Shown here one piece after another: positions 25,200-39,929 of a DNA stretch of 64,000 nt (position 1 is the first letter of the stretch; the number at the start of each line of letters is the position of its first letter). Below the pieces are notes generated by a model. It saw only the letters and a list, made by a program, of their open reading frames with translations. It was not told the origin of the DNA and searched no databases. This DNA comes from Steinernema hermaphroditum (lineage: Eukaryota; Nematoda; Chromadorea; Rhabditida; Steinernematidae). The stretch spans positions 1,798,001-1,862,000 of the forward strand of contig CM059625.1 in the NCBI GenBank assembly GCA_030435675.1. Direction: 5' to 3'. The position numbers and the translations under genes are program-made.

Positions 25200-28100
25200 G
25201 GTGTTTATTCTTAAAATAAGTACTCATGGTTTGATCAGACTGTGAGCAGCGTTAAGGATTAAACAGATTCAGATTTTCTGTCCCCAACACTAATCTACAG
25301 AACTCAGTTCAATGAAAGCATTCCTAGGAGAGGTTGCACTATGGAGGAGAATTTCTTCTGGTCAAAAAGAAGCTCAACAAAGCCCACATGATATGAGAAG
25401 ATCATGAGGTCAGGTGGCAAGGAACGTGAGAAGCCCATTTAAGACCAAATTGGATCCCAAGAGTCTAATTAACATTCATAACTGCACGAAGATAAAGTTG
25501 ACGGTGCGTAGTCTGTAGCTAACATTTAAAAGACATCAAATATCAGATTACTCAGAAGAATCATTAGCCTACGTTTCTGGATAAGGGAAAGGGTTGCCTA
25601 ATAATATTTCCAACAAAGTGCTTTAAGTAATGTTTAGATTGGATAATCATCTTTTATAAATTAACCCAAAACAACTTACAGCTTCGGATAGGCGAGCAGC
25701 GTGGCGCTTTGTTCATTTTGCAGAGTGGGAGAGAGAGCGGGGATGTCGGTTGGGGAAGTAATGTTGCCTGGGGCGACGGTGCAAATACGAACGATTTGCA
25801 ACAGAGAGGAAGGAAGAGAAAAAAGACGTTGAGGAGATGACTAGAAATTTGTGAAGGCGATGTGTTTAGAGCGTGCTTGGCACGACGGAACGACCCGGAT
25901 ATGTGTGAAAATTGACGGCGGATACCGAACGTAGGCAACTATTTGATAGTGCTACGATTCGGCTTCCGAGCACCCTGAAAAATGGAACGATTTCATTCAT
26001 CACGCCGGAATTTTCACTGCTTTTTCAGCGCGTGTCGCGATTATTTATGGAAATGTACTTTTCGCGGATAGAGTAAGATCATCACGGTCATCACTGCGCG
26101 TCATCCATCACTTTTTCTATCAGCGCATGTTGTTCTTTTAATTAACACTCAAAGGAGTAGAGGCGCGCTTTTTTGGCGCAAGAATAGGACCTGCAATTAC
26201 CTAAGATCGCAACATTTCGAATATGGTTGAGAGAAGTGGACATAATTGGATTAACGTCTTTACGTCAAACGTTTTCTAGAATTGCAGCTATGAAGTGCAA
26301 AGAAGCAGCTAAGAGGATGAATGCTCATACATCTCGAATCAAGATCTGGTTCATTTGATGAATAGGTAATTGAACCTGGCTGTCAAACACAGCTCGTCGG
26401 TATTTTGCTTCTATAGGCAGCCTCTTCTTTTTCTAACACTTTGTTGTACCCGCGGGTCCTTGATCGTGGATTTATGTTCATTTCTATGCAAGGATCTTTA
26501 AACAATGGGCGAACATCAAATCGAAACCGTATTATTCATATGTTAGTGCTACATCATTCTGTGCTGAGGTCACTATTCTGTGCTAAGGTCACGGTAGTCG
26601 CACTTTTGGTATGATTCATCATCTTGGGTCTATTATCGGAAAGGGATACGCCGACAGCTTGACATGTTTTAAATACCGTAAAACTGCGAAAAGTGAGCTA
26701 CTTTCCTGATCACTTCGCGCAGTATTGAGTCCGATTCAAAATATTTTTACCTCTAACCAAACCAATGAAGTGAAGCTTACCCTATATCGTGTCATCTTTC
26801 GGACTGAATTATCTCATTAGTTTTTGCTTGCGCACTTTAAGAAAATGGGTCGGAAAGTACAAAGACTGGTGCGAGTTCAGAGAAGGGTGGACAAAGATAA
26901 TTATACCAAATGAAGAAGCCATTAAGACACAAAAAGAGGTATAAATGTGCACCTTCTAAAGTGCTGTCGGTAACAGCTTCTAGTGAGGCTGTGTGGAAAA
27001 TGGTGCCAATTTGCATATTCTCTTTCCATGTAAATCATTCCTAGTACAGCTTGTTTATGAATGGTTTTGTATATTTGTTTAATCCTCAACAAGTCCAACC
27101 GTTTCTGATCACCAATATGAAGTCAAAATTCCGCTTACTATCTTATTCTACGTATAAAGTGTGTTTTGTTAGTAATAGTGATCACAAAGTGACGTATTTT
27201 GAACCGAAATCTTTTCATACACGTAGGAATACACTCCAAAAAAAGGCAAGCATCAAAGACTAAAAACGAAACGAGTGAAGAAAGCGGATGAAAGTCAAAA
27301 AAGCGTCAGAAGTGTCAAGCGAAGCGCAGCGAATGTGGGTCGACCGGTACAAGTAATCGTACCAAAGTTCAAATTAAAAATTTCCAATTCCACCCGAAAG
27401 GCGGAGGCCTTGACACAAAACGAACGGCGCCTCCAGCAAAAAACCTCGCGAATTTCGTAATAACTTCGTTGAGTCCCGCCAGTCGGTATGTGATCGAAAC
27501 GCGACGGTCACACAGATGTGCACGTGAGTAAAAAAACATCGTCGACGGAATATATGAGTTTTATCTTTCGCTCATTAATATTTCGAAAACGGCGTGCAAA
27601 AAGCGCGAATTCATGTGTGCGCGAAACGAGCGTCGTTTGGCGCTGGCGGCGAGTTGTGTGGTCGAACTGCCGTCGAAGCGACAAAAAAGCGGCGGGGGAC
27701 GGCGACGAACGATCGGCGATAAAATCGACTCAAAATCTCGGGCCGATGGGGGTGGAGAAAGAAATCTTAAATTTTAGAAAACGCGCTCGGCACGAATTGG
27801 GCGACGCGCCAGATGGGCGGGCGTCGTTACACTAACTATACGGATATCATACGGTAAGGGGTGGTGAATGGGTAGCGGTTATGTACTCCTTATGAGTGTG
27901 GCTTGACGCGGTGAACATGGTGAAATTCGATGTACAGGCACTTCAGGGAACTTATCTTATATGGAAAACGGACAATGTGATAATCGACAAATCTTCATCT
28001 CTGCACCCTCTCTAAGACCGACCGATGCTTCATACGTTTCGAAGGTTCCATACATTATGAAAAGAGCTTCATGTAACAAAATGTCGAGTGGTAACATCAC

Positions 28101-31100
28101 ATAAACTCTATTTATAAAAAGAGGTCTCAAAAAGTGGAGGTTCAAAAAAATAGTGGTTTTTGGACATCAGCTGCACAGTTTCGATCCATATCTATGGAAC
28201 TTAATAAGTGGTTATCACCTCGGGTACTTTCGATGATCGACAAATAGATAAGAAAACAGCAGAAGGAGTACTCATTTTTACCATTTTGAATGTCTGTGGA
28301 AATCAGCCACCTCAACGGACACATCATCTCACCAACTAACCATGAAACGGACCATGCCCATCAATTGCGCCTCTTGAATACCAACGACAACAACACAGAA
28401 ATTACAAGCAAGATCTGCCGCCATTCTCTATTTTTACAGTTTGTAGCCTAAACCCAGCCTGTAGCCACAGCAGACCTTGATTGTTCCGAAAAATGACTTA
28501 TTCTTTGAACGCGTTATCACCGAGAGTTTCCCATTTCACATATATGTTTTTAGATACCTCATCATATCACAATTTTATTACTTCCTCGTTTTATTAAAAT
28601 TGAAGTGTTCAGTGAAAACGCCATTTGGAACAGGTTCAGAGATTGCAATAAAAAGAAAGAGCAAAGATCTGCCATAGTTCACATGACCCACATCGCCAAT
28701 CTAACACCATTTTCTGCGTCTCTGCTCTCGCTCTCAGGACACAAATGAAAAATGCGCGAGATCTCGGTCCCAGTAAAAAAACTCAAATTCACGAGGACTT
28801 CAATTGATTACTTCGCATGGTAATTGTTGGAGAACAATTATAACATGAAAGTACTTTGATGTTTGAATCGCTGAAGTTGTTTTTGATATACGTTTGCATG
28901 GTGTGGATCTGCTCAACCTGTATTTGTACGAAGCATTAAGCGATTATTACCCGAAGTGATGTAGAATCGGGTACGAAGCTAAGCGTTAAAGAACATGTAT
29001 TTGCAATTCATACGTTGGAGTTAATAAAAGAAAGGTAAAAAGGAGTTCGATTCTACCTCACTTCATCCTTCACCGCTTGTGATCGTTCTGTTTTGAAACA
29101 TCTACATAGTCATAATCGGTGGAATTTCGGGGATATCTGTTGGATTCAGATGATGGATGATTATTGGAGATGATAATTTTCGCTGAAATGAAGTTCAATC
29201 AGCAAATGTTAGCGCAGCATATGCTGATTTTCATGGCACTTAGCGGTGCAAAGTGACAATTCCTGGGCAGTTGACGGCTACTCGTGACAGAAATTTCATG
29301 TACCCGTAAAACGGAAAAATTCAGCTCTGCAATCTTCTGCGTTTTAATTCATTAGTACATAAGACATCTTTTAGAGCAATTTGTGGATGTAACCTTTTGT
29401 TCAAACCACATTTTGTTACAAACGGCAAACAAAATAAGGAATAGAAGGGATTTGTATTAGTCGAAAAAAGAACCTTGCAAAAACATGGGCACATGTTAAG
29501 GCAGTCGAAAGACACAAAATCAGTAAGGACGCAAACGAACTGTCTGGAACACGTGATACGGACAAAACCGGTATTGATAAGGTGCAGATACTGGGTGGCA
29601 TCAGCGGGACGCTGGCGAGCCGAACAGCGGCGGCGTGCGCGCCTAAAAAACGCCTAACGAGCGCAGCGCAAAAAGACCGCAGTCGGCGGCGGTGCGGCGA
29701 GTTCGCGAAACGCTCGAAACGCAAAAAGTGGAGACGAAAAGAGGACCGCATTCTCGAAACGTCTCCCGCTCGCCTGTCTGTGAGCAGTGGTGGCGGAGTT
29801 GGATGCATTGCCGGCTGCTACTGTTGCTACCTCTGATGGCACAATTGCCCGATCGGCGCGCGAAAAACGCGCACTGAATCGATCAGCTGATTGTGAAAAA
29901 GCCGGGCGAAGGAATGCCGCGTGCAGGGCTAACGAAAAAAGAGGGAACGGAGGGAGAGTATATATACAGTTTATTGAATGCCGTCCAAAGTCGCCTATAT
30001 TATTTCTCATACTTCATATTCGGAAACGTTCCAGATGGACAACAGATGATGCTAAGTTGAAGAAAATCCGTATTTGAATCATCGGAGAAATGCAAAGAGA
30101 GCATGTTTATAAAGGGAGGGTTCAACAAAGAAGGTTCACTCGTGTTGGAGAGCTTGAGGATTGGACAAAACCGGCTTAGGAGAGGCGATAAAATCGATGT
30201 TGGTACGGTACAAGAATTATGAATTATTTCCAGAAAAGATTTATGTCTAAATCATCGTAACATACCAAAAGAATTCAATCTCATATTCATTGAGAGACTG
30301 TTTAGCTATTGTAGCACAAGCCCAATTGAATCGGAGTATCACGGATCTCTTTCATACGCCTCTATAATTGCTTTAGTTCGCAGCATGCCCGTGTAAAGTT
30401 TTTGATGACTGGAGTGAGTAAAGCACTTCCTTGTTCTTCTGAGGCTCCCCGAATCGGCGATCTGTCGAAAAACAACAAATTTCAAATGGAAATCTAAATC
30501 AGGACTGAATTCCGGGTTCACAAAGTCAGTTTTTGGAAATTGGTCTTCTTCAGCTGTTTTTTGAACTTCGCGAAGAATTGCTTCTCCGAATCTTCACTGC
30601 TCGTGGGAACACGTTTCAACGCTGTTTTTGCGAAACGTTCCCATAGCCGACGTTCGAGAGCATCGTTGCGCATTTTTCGTCCTCCTCACTTTTTGCGCTG
30701 ACATTACATCGGCCCTGCGACGTTTGCAGATGTAATTTTTGTCATCAATTTTTTCCATGCTCCCTCTTGTCATCTGAATTTGCAGTTGCACATGCCGATG
30801 CGCGCAAAAACGCCTTTTGGATCTCTTTAATTATCGGTGAAGAGGGGACAAGAAAAAGTGAACGAATCAAACATCATCGTGACACACTAAGCTGCAGAAG
30901 GTGACGACAATTCCGGGTTTTTTTCAACTTCCTATTGCAGTTTCTGGTGTTTTAAAAACCAAGCGAAACAAAAGGTGCGAAGGGGGAAGGAGTCGAATCC
31001 AAGCTCGAAAGGTGGCAAACGGAAGCTTTTGACTAAGTTTGATAGATTGACTAAACTTATTTACACGCAACTTTCGAAAAATGTTAGCTATTCCAGAAGT

Positions 31101-34100
31101 TTTCAGTAAAAGAACATATACTTATTGTTCAGTATTCGGTACAGGTTCGCTCTCGAGAAAATTCAGTGCGATCATTTCACCGGCAACTCGGTAAGATCTC
31201 TTTTTAACCCCAACTCGGCAAGCTCTTTTATTCTATTTACAAATAATGAAAATGTGAGCAAAGTTCACTTAAGATGTCCTGCATATATGGGAAACAGACT
31301 AGACTACATACGCTCAGCATATACACAATTTTGCCCCTGATATGCGGTATGGGCCACGCAATCTGCAAGAGCTTAACCAGGTTTATGCTTTGGTACGCTT
31401 AAGGTACGTTACTTGACTTTGGCACGCCCCTTAAACTGCATGGAAAGCTGGCTCGTGCCCATTTTAAACACTACACAGTAGCACACTTCAGCTAGGCTCG
31501 ACAACATCGAAACAAATCCATATTATAAAGTTTACTAACGAATACGATGACTATTGGAGATCGGCGCCAGAGGAACCTGCATAACATCTATCTCAAGCAC
31601 AAGACCACAAGACCCATTGGCCACAAAAACAAGTGGACTATTGAGTAATTTGCCTTTGCGTTGATCGGACGTTATCAGAAACAAACAAAAACATCAACAA
31701 CAACAATAATACGTTTTCCACACTAGCCAATGTATAGCGCCCGTGGAAAGTGATTTGTCGCAGGCCGATATCGAGGGATCGAGGGTCGGCCGTTCTCGTT
31801 ATGGGAAAGATAAAAACGATAGCCGACGATGCGAGGCGATGAAAAAAAGCTGCGCTACGAGCGGGAGAGGGTCGCCGGTGCGGGTGGGGATAACGCGAAA
31901 CTCGGTGCCAACCACGAAGGCAATATGAGGGTTAGGCGAAGGGGACAAAAACGGATATGGGAGAAGAGGGGGAGACGAGTCGTTACGCGCGCGCGCACGG
32001 TTTGCCAGCAAAAAACGCCTCGGGAGTCGCATCGTGCCACCTACTGGCCGCCAATTATGCGGCATATGCGCGCGCACCACCCGTAACCGTGATGGTCATT
32101 TTTCAGCGCCTGCCTGTCACTCAAATCACCGACCGTCTTCATAAATCCTTGGGATATTTTTGTCTGTAAACCACTTTTTGACGAATGGGTTTCGCGTCAC
32201 GTGAATAGGGCGGGCGCTTGAGGGATGTCTAGGGAGCGGAAGGAGAGAGCGCGACCGGCAGGGAGGAGTACAGTAAGTGGTGTTTTTTAAGGGTTTAAAG
32301 ACCTCAAGTGGTGACCTTTAATCTGACGAGGTCGAGCTCATTTCTGTGGCAGATTTCGGCAAGGACGAAAAACTGAGAGGGACAGAATTTACGAGGACAA
32401 GCAACCCACAAACTCTTTATAACAGCATAAGTTCTTTCAAATCAAAATCGGCGATCTATAGAAAGACAGGCAACTTCTACAATAGTTCTTCTTATGTCAA
32501 ATTTCGTAACTAATAGAAGAGTCCGTTCACAAACGGAAAAAGTGCCTAAGCGACGCCAGACAAGAACGATAAGGATGAACCTTTATGAAGGGATGAAACA
32601 AAGCGAAAGATGGTATGATGCACGACCGAAGAGATCGACTCCATGGAGCCAACGACGTTCATCAACCCAAAAACTCCGGACGCAGAAAAACGCATATTTT
32701 AAGTACTCACCTGACGTCCGGCGAACAAAATAACGAAAACACCACGTCTTATCAACGGAGGAACAATGGAGTCGTTCGCTCACGCCAGGCACCTTAAGAA
32801 GTGATCGGATCAAAGATTAGAGTCCCTCATCTCATTCACCTCTTTCAGTTTCTTACATCACATGTCCAAAGATATAGCATCATATGTGTCTGGAGTAGGT
32901 TATCCGCGCATGGTTGTATCCGTGAAAGGTTGTACCCACGCATAGCTGTTATATGTTTCTGGCTAGTTCAGCCATTCCAAAACCTTCCAAAATTTCTTTT
33001 TTCGCATACGTGTTTTCGCATGGTGCCAATTAATGAGCTGGTGCTTCTAACCAAACATCAAGATCGCGTTCTTCGGATATATTGCGTTCTTTAAATGGAG
33101 TGCACCTCAAAGCCGCTCTTGTCGAAACGATTCAACGCCAACAGCCTACTTGAATGGTCACAATTTGCAACTGAATGGCCACAATTTGCCAACAACACAA
33201 ACGTGAAATTGTCCAGTAGTTTTTTTTTTTGCAAAATTATCAACCCGACATTTTATGACATTTAGAAAGTAATAGATCGCGTTCGTTTGGGATAATCCGG
33301 ATAAAACAGTTCAAGAATAAACAATTTTCTTTCAATGGACAAGATGCGACGATATTTCAGTGAATTGCGCACTCATCACAAGCAAAACCTGTGCTTTGCT
33401 CAGCTTTAGTAACAACATTTAAACGTTAAAATATCTGCCGATGTGGGACCAAGATCAACCATGGCTTCGTCAACAATCACGACACTATCTATGCAAAAAC
33501 TCAGTTAAGGTTCAGATTTCGGCAAACGGGACAAGCAACGGAAGTATAAGCGTTTTCTAAAGCAGCGGCGCGTGAGTGCATCGGCCGTGTTGCCGAACTC
33601 GGTCGAAACATTTGGCAACTAAGCGAGGCTAAAAGTGTTGCGCATTGACATGCAAGACGTGCACAAAAAAGCCGAGAACGCGCGCTTATGCTCGGAAAGA
33701 ACGCAATCGCGTCACACGCCTCTGGCCAACGACGAGTTTTTGTGCGTGCAGACGGCCGCTGCGCATTTGCAAGAAGGACTTCAGAGCGAACACGCAACAT
33801 TCGGCGCTGTTGCCGGTGTGGGGCGATTAAGACGTCGATTGCAAGGTCCGTGGGATACTAAGGGTTGCGATAGCGAAATGAAGAGGGTGAATCTACCATA
33901 GAAGCTGCGCCTAGCATCCGAGACATGATGAGAAAAGTTTCTAAGAACTGAATAACGAAACAAATGTTCAAAGTCATGGAAAACTACAAAACTCTATGAA
34001 TCATAGTTCACCGGATCATTGAAATAAAAGCACAAAGTCACAAATAGACACAATCCGCGGAAAATGAATGGACGTCGGAAGACTCAGTTGCGAAATTCCA

Positions 34101-37100
34101 GGACACAGGGTAAAAAGTGGATTCAAGGATTGGGTTTGCCCAGAAAATTAGTTTTTAAAAAACAGGTTGCAGGTCAGGAAACATGGCGATCGGGGCAACA
34201 GAATTTTCAGCGTATGGCCGTTGAATGTCTAATATGCTTATATAGAAATAATGATTTCTTTATTATTTCATAAAACTCGCAGAACAGGAGATCAGATTCA
34301 AATTCAAAAATCCTCATCAGGGGTTAAAACGATCACAATTTTTAAAGATCTTTGGATACACTATCACGCTAAGGGTTTAAGGGAACACGAGACCGAAGAA
34401 TGCAGAAAACAGGCAACACATTCTGCAGACGGGCGGACACACTCTGGAGTTCGTCCGCCCGAATGCTCACTGGTCGCTTGTGTTGTTTAGTCGCCAGCCG
34501 CGGATGCAAAAGAGCGAGTGAAAGAAAAGCAAAGCACACACGTCCCGCGGCCGCACTGTTGTGTCCCCCGGCGGCGACGGCGACGGCGGCGACGTACTTC
34601 CAGCATTCGTAGCCGTTCGCGGCTGGCCGGAGACGCGGCGAAAACGCCGCCTGGCAGAAGAACGGCCGGCGGCGGCGATGCGTTCTCTCCGCGTGGCTGC
34701 CGCAACGAACGAGAGCGGCGACAGACGTCGCCGGACCATGGCGTAAAAAGTGGCGGAGAAGACGAGCGGCGGGCGGACGAACGCGCGAGTCCGCGGCGCC
34801 GCGAAAAAACTCGCGTCGAGGCGCGTCGGCGGCGACGGAGCCGATCGCCGTCGGCGGCAAAAAATCTCAACTGTCGCTCCGCGGCCGTCCCTTTTTAATT
34901 GTAATCGCGATGGACGAAAAAGTTCGCCGCGACCGCGTGCGTCTCTCTCTCCACTTTCCGCCGCGATCGCAGCCTTCCTCTCTTCGGCGTTCCCGACGAC
35001 ACTCAAGCCGATGCAAGAACGAGGATGCGATGGTGAAATAGATGACAGATCCAGCCTCGTGTTACAGTAACAAAAGACCAGGGGAACTTATCGGAACTTT
35101 TCGTTTTGCGAACCTTCTGAACACATCACATCATCTGTTCTGATCAAAGATAGGATGCAGATACAGAACAATCAAGTTGAAGATTGCGTTCGAAATTCGT
35201 CCGAAAGCTTAATGAGAATCAAAGCAGCGGTTAGACTCTCCCACAAAGACTTTGTAGATAGGGGGAATAAAAGAAGATAAAGTAGATAAAAGACGTTTGG
35301 AAAATTGCTATGCACAGATTTCATCTGAATGGATATGGCATGAACTGATCATGGAAGCACAAACCAACTTCGAAGATGAACTCTTGAATATGTGGCTGTT
35401 CGCCACGATCACATCTCGTAAACCAATGGGCGAAACGACCGTATAAAAACAAATCCTTTATGTAAACTAATGCCATAGTGGGTGATGCACGTTTTTAACC
35501 CAAAATGAGGGATCAAGTCAAAAAGAGCGGGGACAATTTCAAGTGAAAAACCTAATATGACTCGCATGTAGAAACAGTTTACGTTAACGACAATATCATG
35601 AAGAAACAGAAAAGTAATGAATCCTAAAAGGACTAGATCATGCAAAACAACATCATGCGCCCTTTTAAATCACTGAAAGATGATTCCTTAGCATACGAAA
35701 CAATTTTGCGCCTAAGTAATAACACTACAAGCCATTTAAAGAATCTTGGAATATCAGCCCGCTTTCAATAACTTGTGATTTTGTTGCTATTTATGTTTAC
35801 GAATTCAGTTACGGACGAGAAGGAAGTATTTTATTAGCGGAACTATGGATAGATTAAGTGCGTAACAATTAAGTGAGTGTGTGCCATTCGAGGCAGGTAA
35901 TTGCGAATGCAGAGAAAACACTCTTTAAAATAAGTACCCTTTGCAAAAGATGGATTCTATTTTTGGTAACGTAATTGTTTTGCACCTTCATTCGGCTTAA
36001 CAAAAATGAGAACGTCAATGGCTTAATTCATGGAACACAATTACATAATGACGCGTAGTGATCTTAAATAAACGTAAAAAGATACCTATACGAACGTGTA
36101 ACTAGGATGATAGAAACCGTTTGGATAGCACACAAAGTTGTTTATTTTTTTGCTACGTAATCTCGACCGTTAAGGAACGTCAAAGACAGTTGCTTGGGTT
36201 GAGGCAAAATACGTGAATATAACCGTCAGAACGTTTTCCTTTCTCGGGTTATCAAACCGGTTCCGAAGCGCGTTTCTTAATTCCCCCACTTTTTGAATGG
36301 TTACTTTTTATTTATACAATTTCACTGCGTTCCGCATCGTACTGACGAAGGGGAGAAGATGCACTGTGCGACGCTAGAGTTCTTCGGTGTAAATCAATGA
36401 TATTAAATGTATCAATGGAAGGCATCTCGGGTATTCCTTGAAAACCGCACCGCAGATGTTTGCCTTTTACCAAACGCCATTCAGGCTGGGCTTAAAGCAA
36501 ATCAGCTGAGCTTCTTGAAAAGTACTTATCTCTAGGGATAACCAAACCAACCACCATTGATTTCCATCTGAAATCACGAAATGGTGACTTACTCAGACTG
36601 TTCAATTTAAATAAACCAAATATCGAAGTTCGGGATTGTATGATAGGATTGTAAGAAATCTATGACTCGTTCTCAGCAGTCGGGGTTATGAAGCGTAACA
36701 ATGAAGCTTAGAGATACTGTCGCAGAGTGCTTCTTGTGGACATAAATTCATCATCAGTACTGTCAAATCTATCGCAACCGGAAATACTGAGCATTTTATG
36801 GAAGCATAATGATGTTAAGGTACGTCTTAAGCAACAATTTAATACAGTAAACGAACAACGAAAATTTGAAAAAGAATGTCAAATACATAAAATAACTTCG
36901 CACTATTTTAGGACAATACTGTTAAGCTTCTTTGAGTCACTAGCTGTAACGGGAACAGCGTTGAATCGCCTCTTCTTATGACCCTTTTGATAACTAATGT
37001 TAACAGTGAGAAAACTAACGCATATAGTTGAGTAAATAAACACAGGTGTTCGCAGGTCATACCTAATTTTTTTCGCTAGACTCCATCCTGTTCTCATCAA

Positions 37101-39360
37101 TCATCGAACGACTGGCGATGAATAGTTATTTCACCCGGTCTTTGGAGACAGTAAAACGAATTGTCTGCAATTGAGAACACGACAGCGGACTGAATCAGCG
37201 AGTCGGCTTTTTTTACCAAAAAAGATGCCGACGCGGATTTGAATTGAAGAAAGCCGTCCGACTCGCCATTTCGTCAATGCGCAGAAATGCGCGGTTTTGC
37301 AGAATTACGAATAGCCTTTTTTTGCTGTTGTTGGAGAATAAGCCTTCGCTGAGGGTTCTTCGAAGAGGCGGCGGTGACGCGATCCCTTCAAAATAGGCGT
37401 TTCAAACGGCGACTCGACGCGTCACCTCCTTTTCGCGCATCGTCGTGTTAAGACGACAAAAAACTCGGAGACCCTTTTTTCCGTCCACCTCCTCGCGCCG
37501 GCGACGTCCTTCGTAGGTCAACCCCAGTCGTTGGACGGTTTTTTTGCGGCGACGATGCTTTTTGTTGCACCAGTCCCCGTTCGCCTGTGCTGGGCGCCGA
37601 TATGCCTACCGCACGGCGAAAGCAGATCAATCAGATCGCGTAAATTTAAAACTTCTGCCTCCGGGAATAAACCACCTGCAATATGGTCGATAATTGTTTG
37701 CAGGCAGGGCTTTGTCGCCGCTGAAAAAACGATGCTCACTGGGGATATATTGCTTGACAAGCTCTTAGTGCGTTGGTGTTGCTGATCAAAAAAACGCGAC
37801 GGTCTCCTGCAAAGCTCCTCGTAAGAAAACGGGATTACGATACAGCAGCATCGGCAGTCATTCTTTGTCATAACTCATTGAAATGAATATCAACTTAAGG
37901 TAACTCATCAAATACATCTGCATAAAAGTCAAAGACAGAACAGCGATTTCTTTGCACGACATCCAGGCAGACAAAAGACGGTATTACACAATTGGCTTTT
38001 CATCGTTCGCTATCACCGATAAGATCTCGCGATCAGGTCTCAACAGCTTTGCAAAGTTGCCAAAATCAAAGAGTTGGAAATAGCGATGGAATGTTTAGAA
38101 GAGCCAAGTACGTTTTTATAGCAATTCATAATTTTGTGATTATGCTATGAGATTATGGATGAAATGTCTCACAATCGCCGCACATAAACCTATAATTTCT
38201 ACTCCCTGGGTTCTCTCCATAAACACTGAAAATTTGATAAATACGCGGCTGTAGTTTAGGTGCTGTCTCCAACGAAAAGAAGCGAAACAAAAGAAATTAG
38301 AAGTGGTCATAAACATAGTCAGAAGATTGTTCTTAACTTCGCACTGGATTCTCTTTGAATATAGTTTAGAAGATCATAGCGTCTGCAGGAGAAAACAACG
38401 AGCAAATTTGTCGAGAAATTAGCTCAACTTATACCTCGAATTTCCAAATGAATGAATGAAATCAATAGACATAAATACTGTAGCCCTACTAAAAGATAAT
38501 CGTGGCGCTTTACATACAAAAAAGAACAGTGTAAACGCCAATCCTGGAAAAAGGTGAACATACTGAATGAATTCGGCTGGCCAGTTAGGCGAGTGACAAT
38601 TGGACAACAGCATACGTCCAAGGTGGTATTTTTCTAAGCAACTCACTAGCACTCAGTTCTTAATACGCCAGGATAAACCAATCACTCAATGAGGATGAAA
38701 AACTGCAACTCCCGAACACCTTCGACAATCCAGTAATGCAACAACTCAATCACTTTTCACTTTGACAGAAATGACAATAAACGAATAGATAAGAAAGCGT
38801 CTGGGCATCAAATCTTCTTCGTTTTTTAAGCGTACACGTCTGAGCATCGCGCGCGCGCGTGAATTAAGGCAATGAACCGCCGGCGCCACCAGCACACAGT
38901 GCGGAGCCCAAAAACAAATGATACAATGAAAAAACAGCTACAAAAAGCGCATCCCGTGCCAGTCGCCAAAACGCCCGCGTCGGTCGGTGGTGCGTCGGTC
39001 AGCGAAGATAAAAACGAACGGAGATGGACGTATGTGTGTTGTCTGTGCGTTAAGGTCAAAATTAGCCGACGTAATAAAGAACAGCCGAGCAGACACAAAG
39101 GTACCCTGAACAGGGGACGCGTGGGGGTGCAGTCAACAAACAAACAAAATGTCAACATAGTGTCAGGTAAATAAGAAGAACAAAACAATGTCACTTGATA
39201 AAAACACATATGAGCAAAAAAAAAAAAGAACAAAACGCAGGACACAACGGTCGAAATCCAATGACCTTAAATAGAAATCCAAACTTATACAACATCGGCT
39301 TTATCACTTATAATATCGATAATTTTGATGAATAACTATGCAGAACTATTGCACATTATT
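25200..39360. other. gene-poor region with GC-rich islands; possible long mab-10 5' region
   Basis: No exon could be supported in about 14 kb. By eye the plus strand is A-rich, so the minus strand is T-rich, which is how nematode introns look on their sense strand; this could be 5' intron or flank of mab-10. GC-rich, CpG-containing islands recur near 27440-27830, 29580-29900, 31750-32080, 33510-33860, 34400-35010, 37200-37620 and 38840-39130. Two 18-base near-identical copies containing the nuclear-receptor half-site AGGTCA lie at 26556-26573 and 26575-26592. A near-repeat gaatggtcacaatttgc / gaatggccacaatttgc lies near 33152 and 33173. Function of the islands is inference. Confidence 0.4.
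34400..35010. promoter_or_regulatory. strongest GC-rich island, candidate promoter or enhancer
   Basis: This block is rich in CGGCGACGG-type runs on the plus strand and stays open in several frames on both strands simply because it has few A/T-rich stop codons. The longest open frame in the track-length sense, 179 codons on the minus strand, is Arg/Ala/Ser/Pro-rich without domain character. I therefore read it as a CpG island-like regulatory region or a GC-rich untranslated exon, not a protein gene. Confidence 0.35.
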
Positions 39361-39389
39361 TGCTCAAACGAATATAGTGAATCCATCGA

Positions 39390-39585
39390 ACGAACAAGCT
39401 AGGCAAGCGAGGTCTAATCTCAGCGCTGGCGGCGTGGGTGATCGGGCGATATTGTGACGGGTGCAAGACGGCAGAACTAGGGCCCTTGAAGTTCCAGGCC
39501 TTTTGGAAGCCGGGGCGATCATTGTGACCTGAAAGAAGAGACGGCCTAGAACGATCACTCACTCAACCAGCTTCTGAGAGATGCC
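39390..39585 (-). mobile_element. diverged copy of the 51-kb retroposon-like element
   Basis: The stretch gttccaggccttttggaagc, followed by cggggcgatcattgtgacc, matches the reverse complement of the element at 50840-51462 (gttccaggccttctgggagc, cggggcgatcactatgc). Similarity continues to ctcactcaac on one side and to ctggcggcgtgggtg / ctggcggcgcgggtg on the other. It is therefore an older, truncated copy in opposite orientation. Its limits are approximate. Confidence 0.6.
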
Positions 39586-39629
39586 GACAGTTCGCCACCG
39601 ACACAAATCACAGATCCTAGTTACTTTTT

Positions 39630-39917
39630 TTACTTTTTTTTGTGCCCGGATAACCAAATAGAAGAACCGTTTGTATTTATCCACCACTTCAGAGTTTCCT
39701 GACGTTCTCTAGAAACCCTTGAGAATTCGGGTCTATTTTCCCAGAGGCGAAGTTGTTGATACCCGAAGCGACCAAAGAATGACGGTTTTTTACCTTGTAT
39801 TGCTTCCATTGTCGATGTGTTCATGAATTCAACATGGTTTCTTTTTTCCATTGTTTTCATATGAAAGCCGGAAGTGGATGAAACAATCACAGTTAACGTC
39901 ACGAACACGATTGTTCT
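39630..39917 (-). other. possible exon of a small secreted protein
   Basis: Minus-strand frame of about 95 codons that begins at an acceptor-like gtcag and opens with a hydrophobic signal-like segment (TIVFVTLTVIVSSTSG), followed by a Lys/Arg/Trp-rich chain. There is no ATG before the hydrophobic segment in frame, and a stop lies just upstream, so an upstream exon would be needed. An internal GTAAAA donor-like site is also present. It may equally be chance. Confidence 0.22.
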
Positions 39918-39929
39918 AATCTGACTCAA

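Noticed and set aside
34467..35006. 179-codon minus-strand open frame, among the longest uninterrupted frames in the window
   Set aside because: It lies in a GC-rich block where stop codons are rare; overlapping frames on both strands are also open; the product is Arg/Ala/Pro-rich without domains, signal or splice context.
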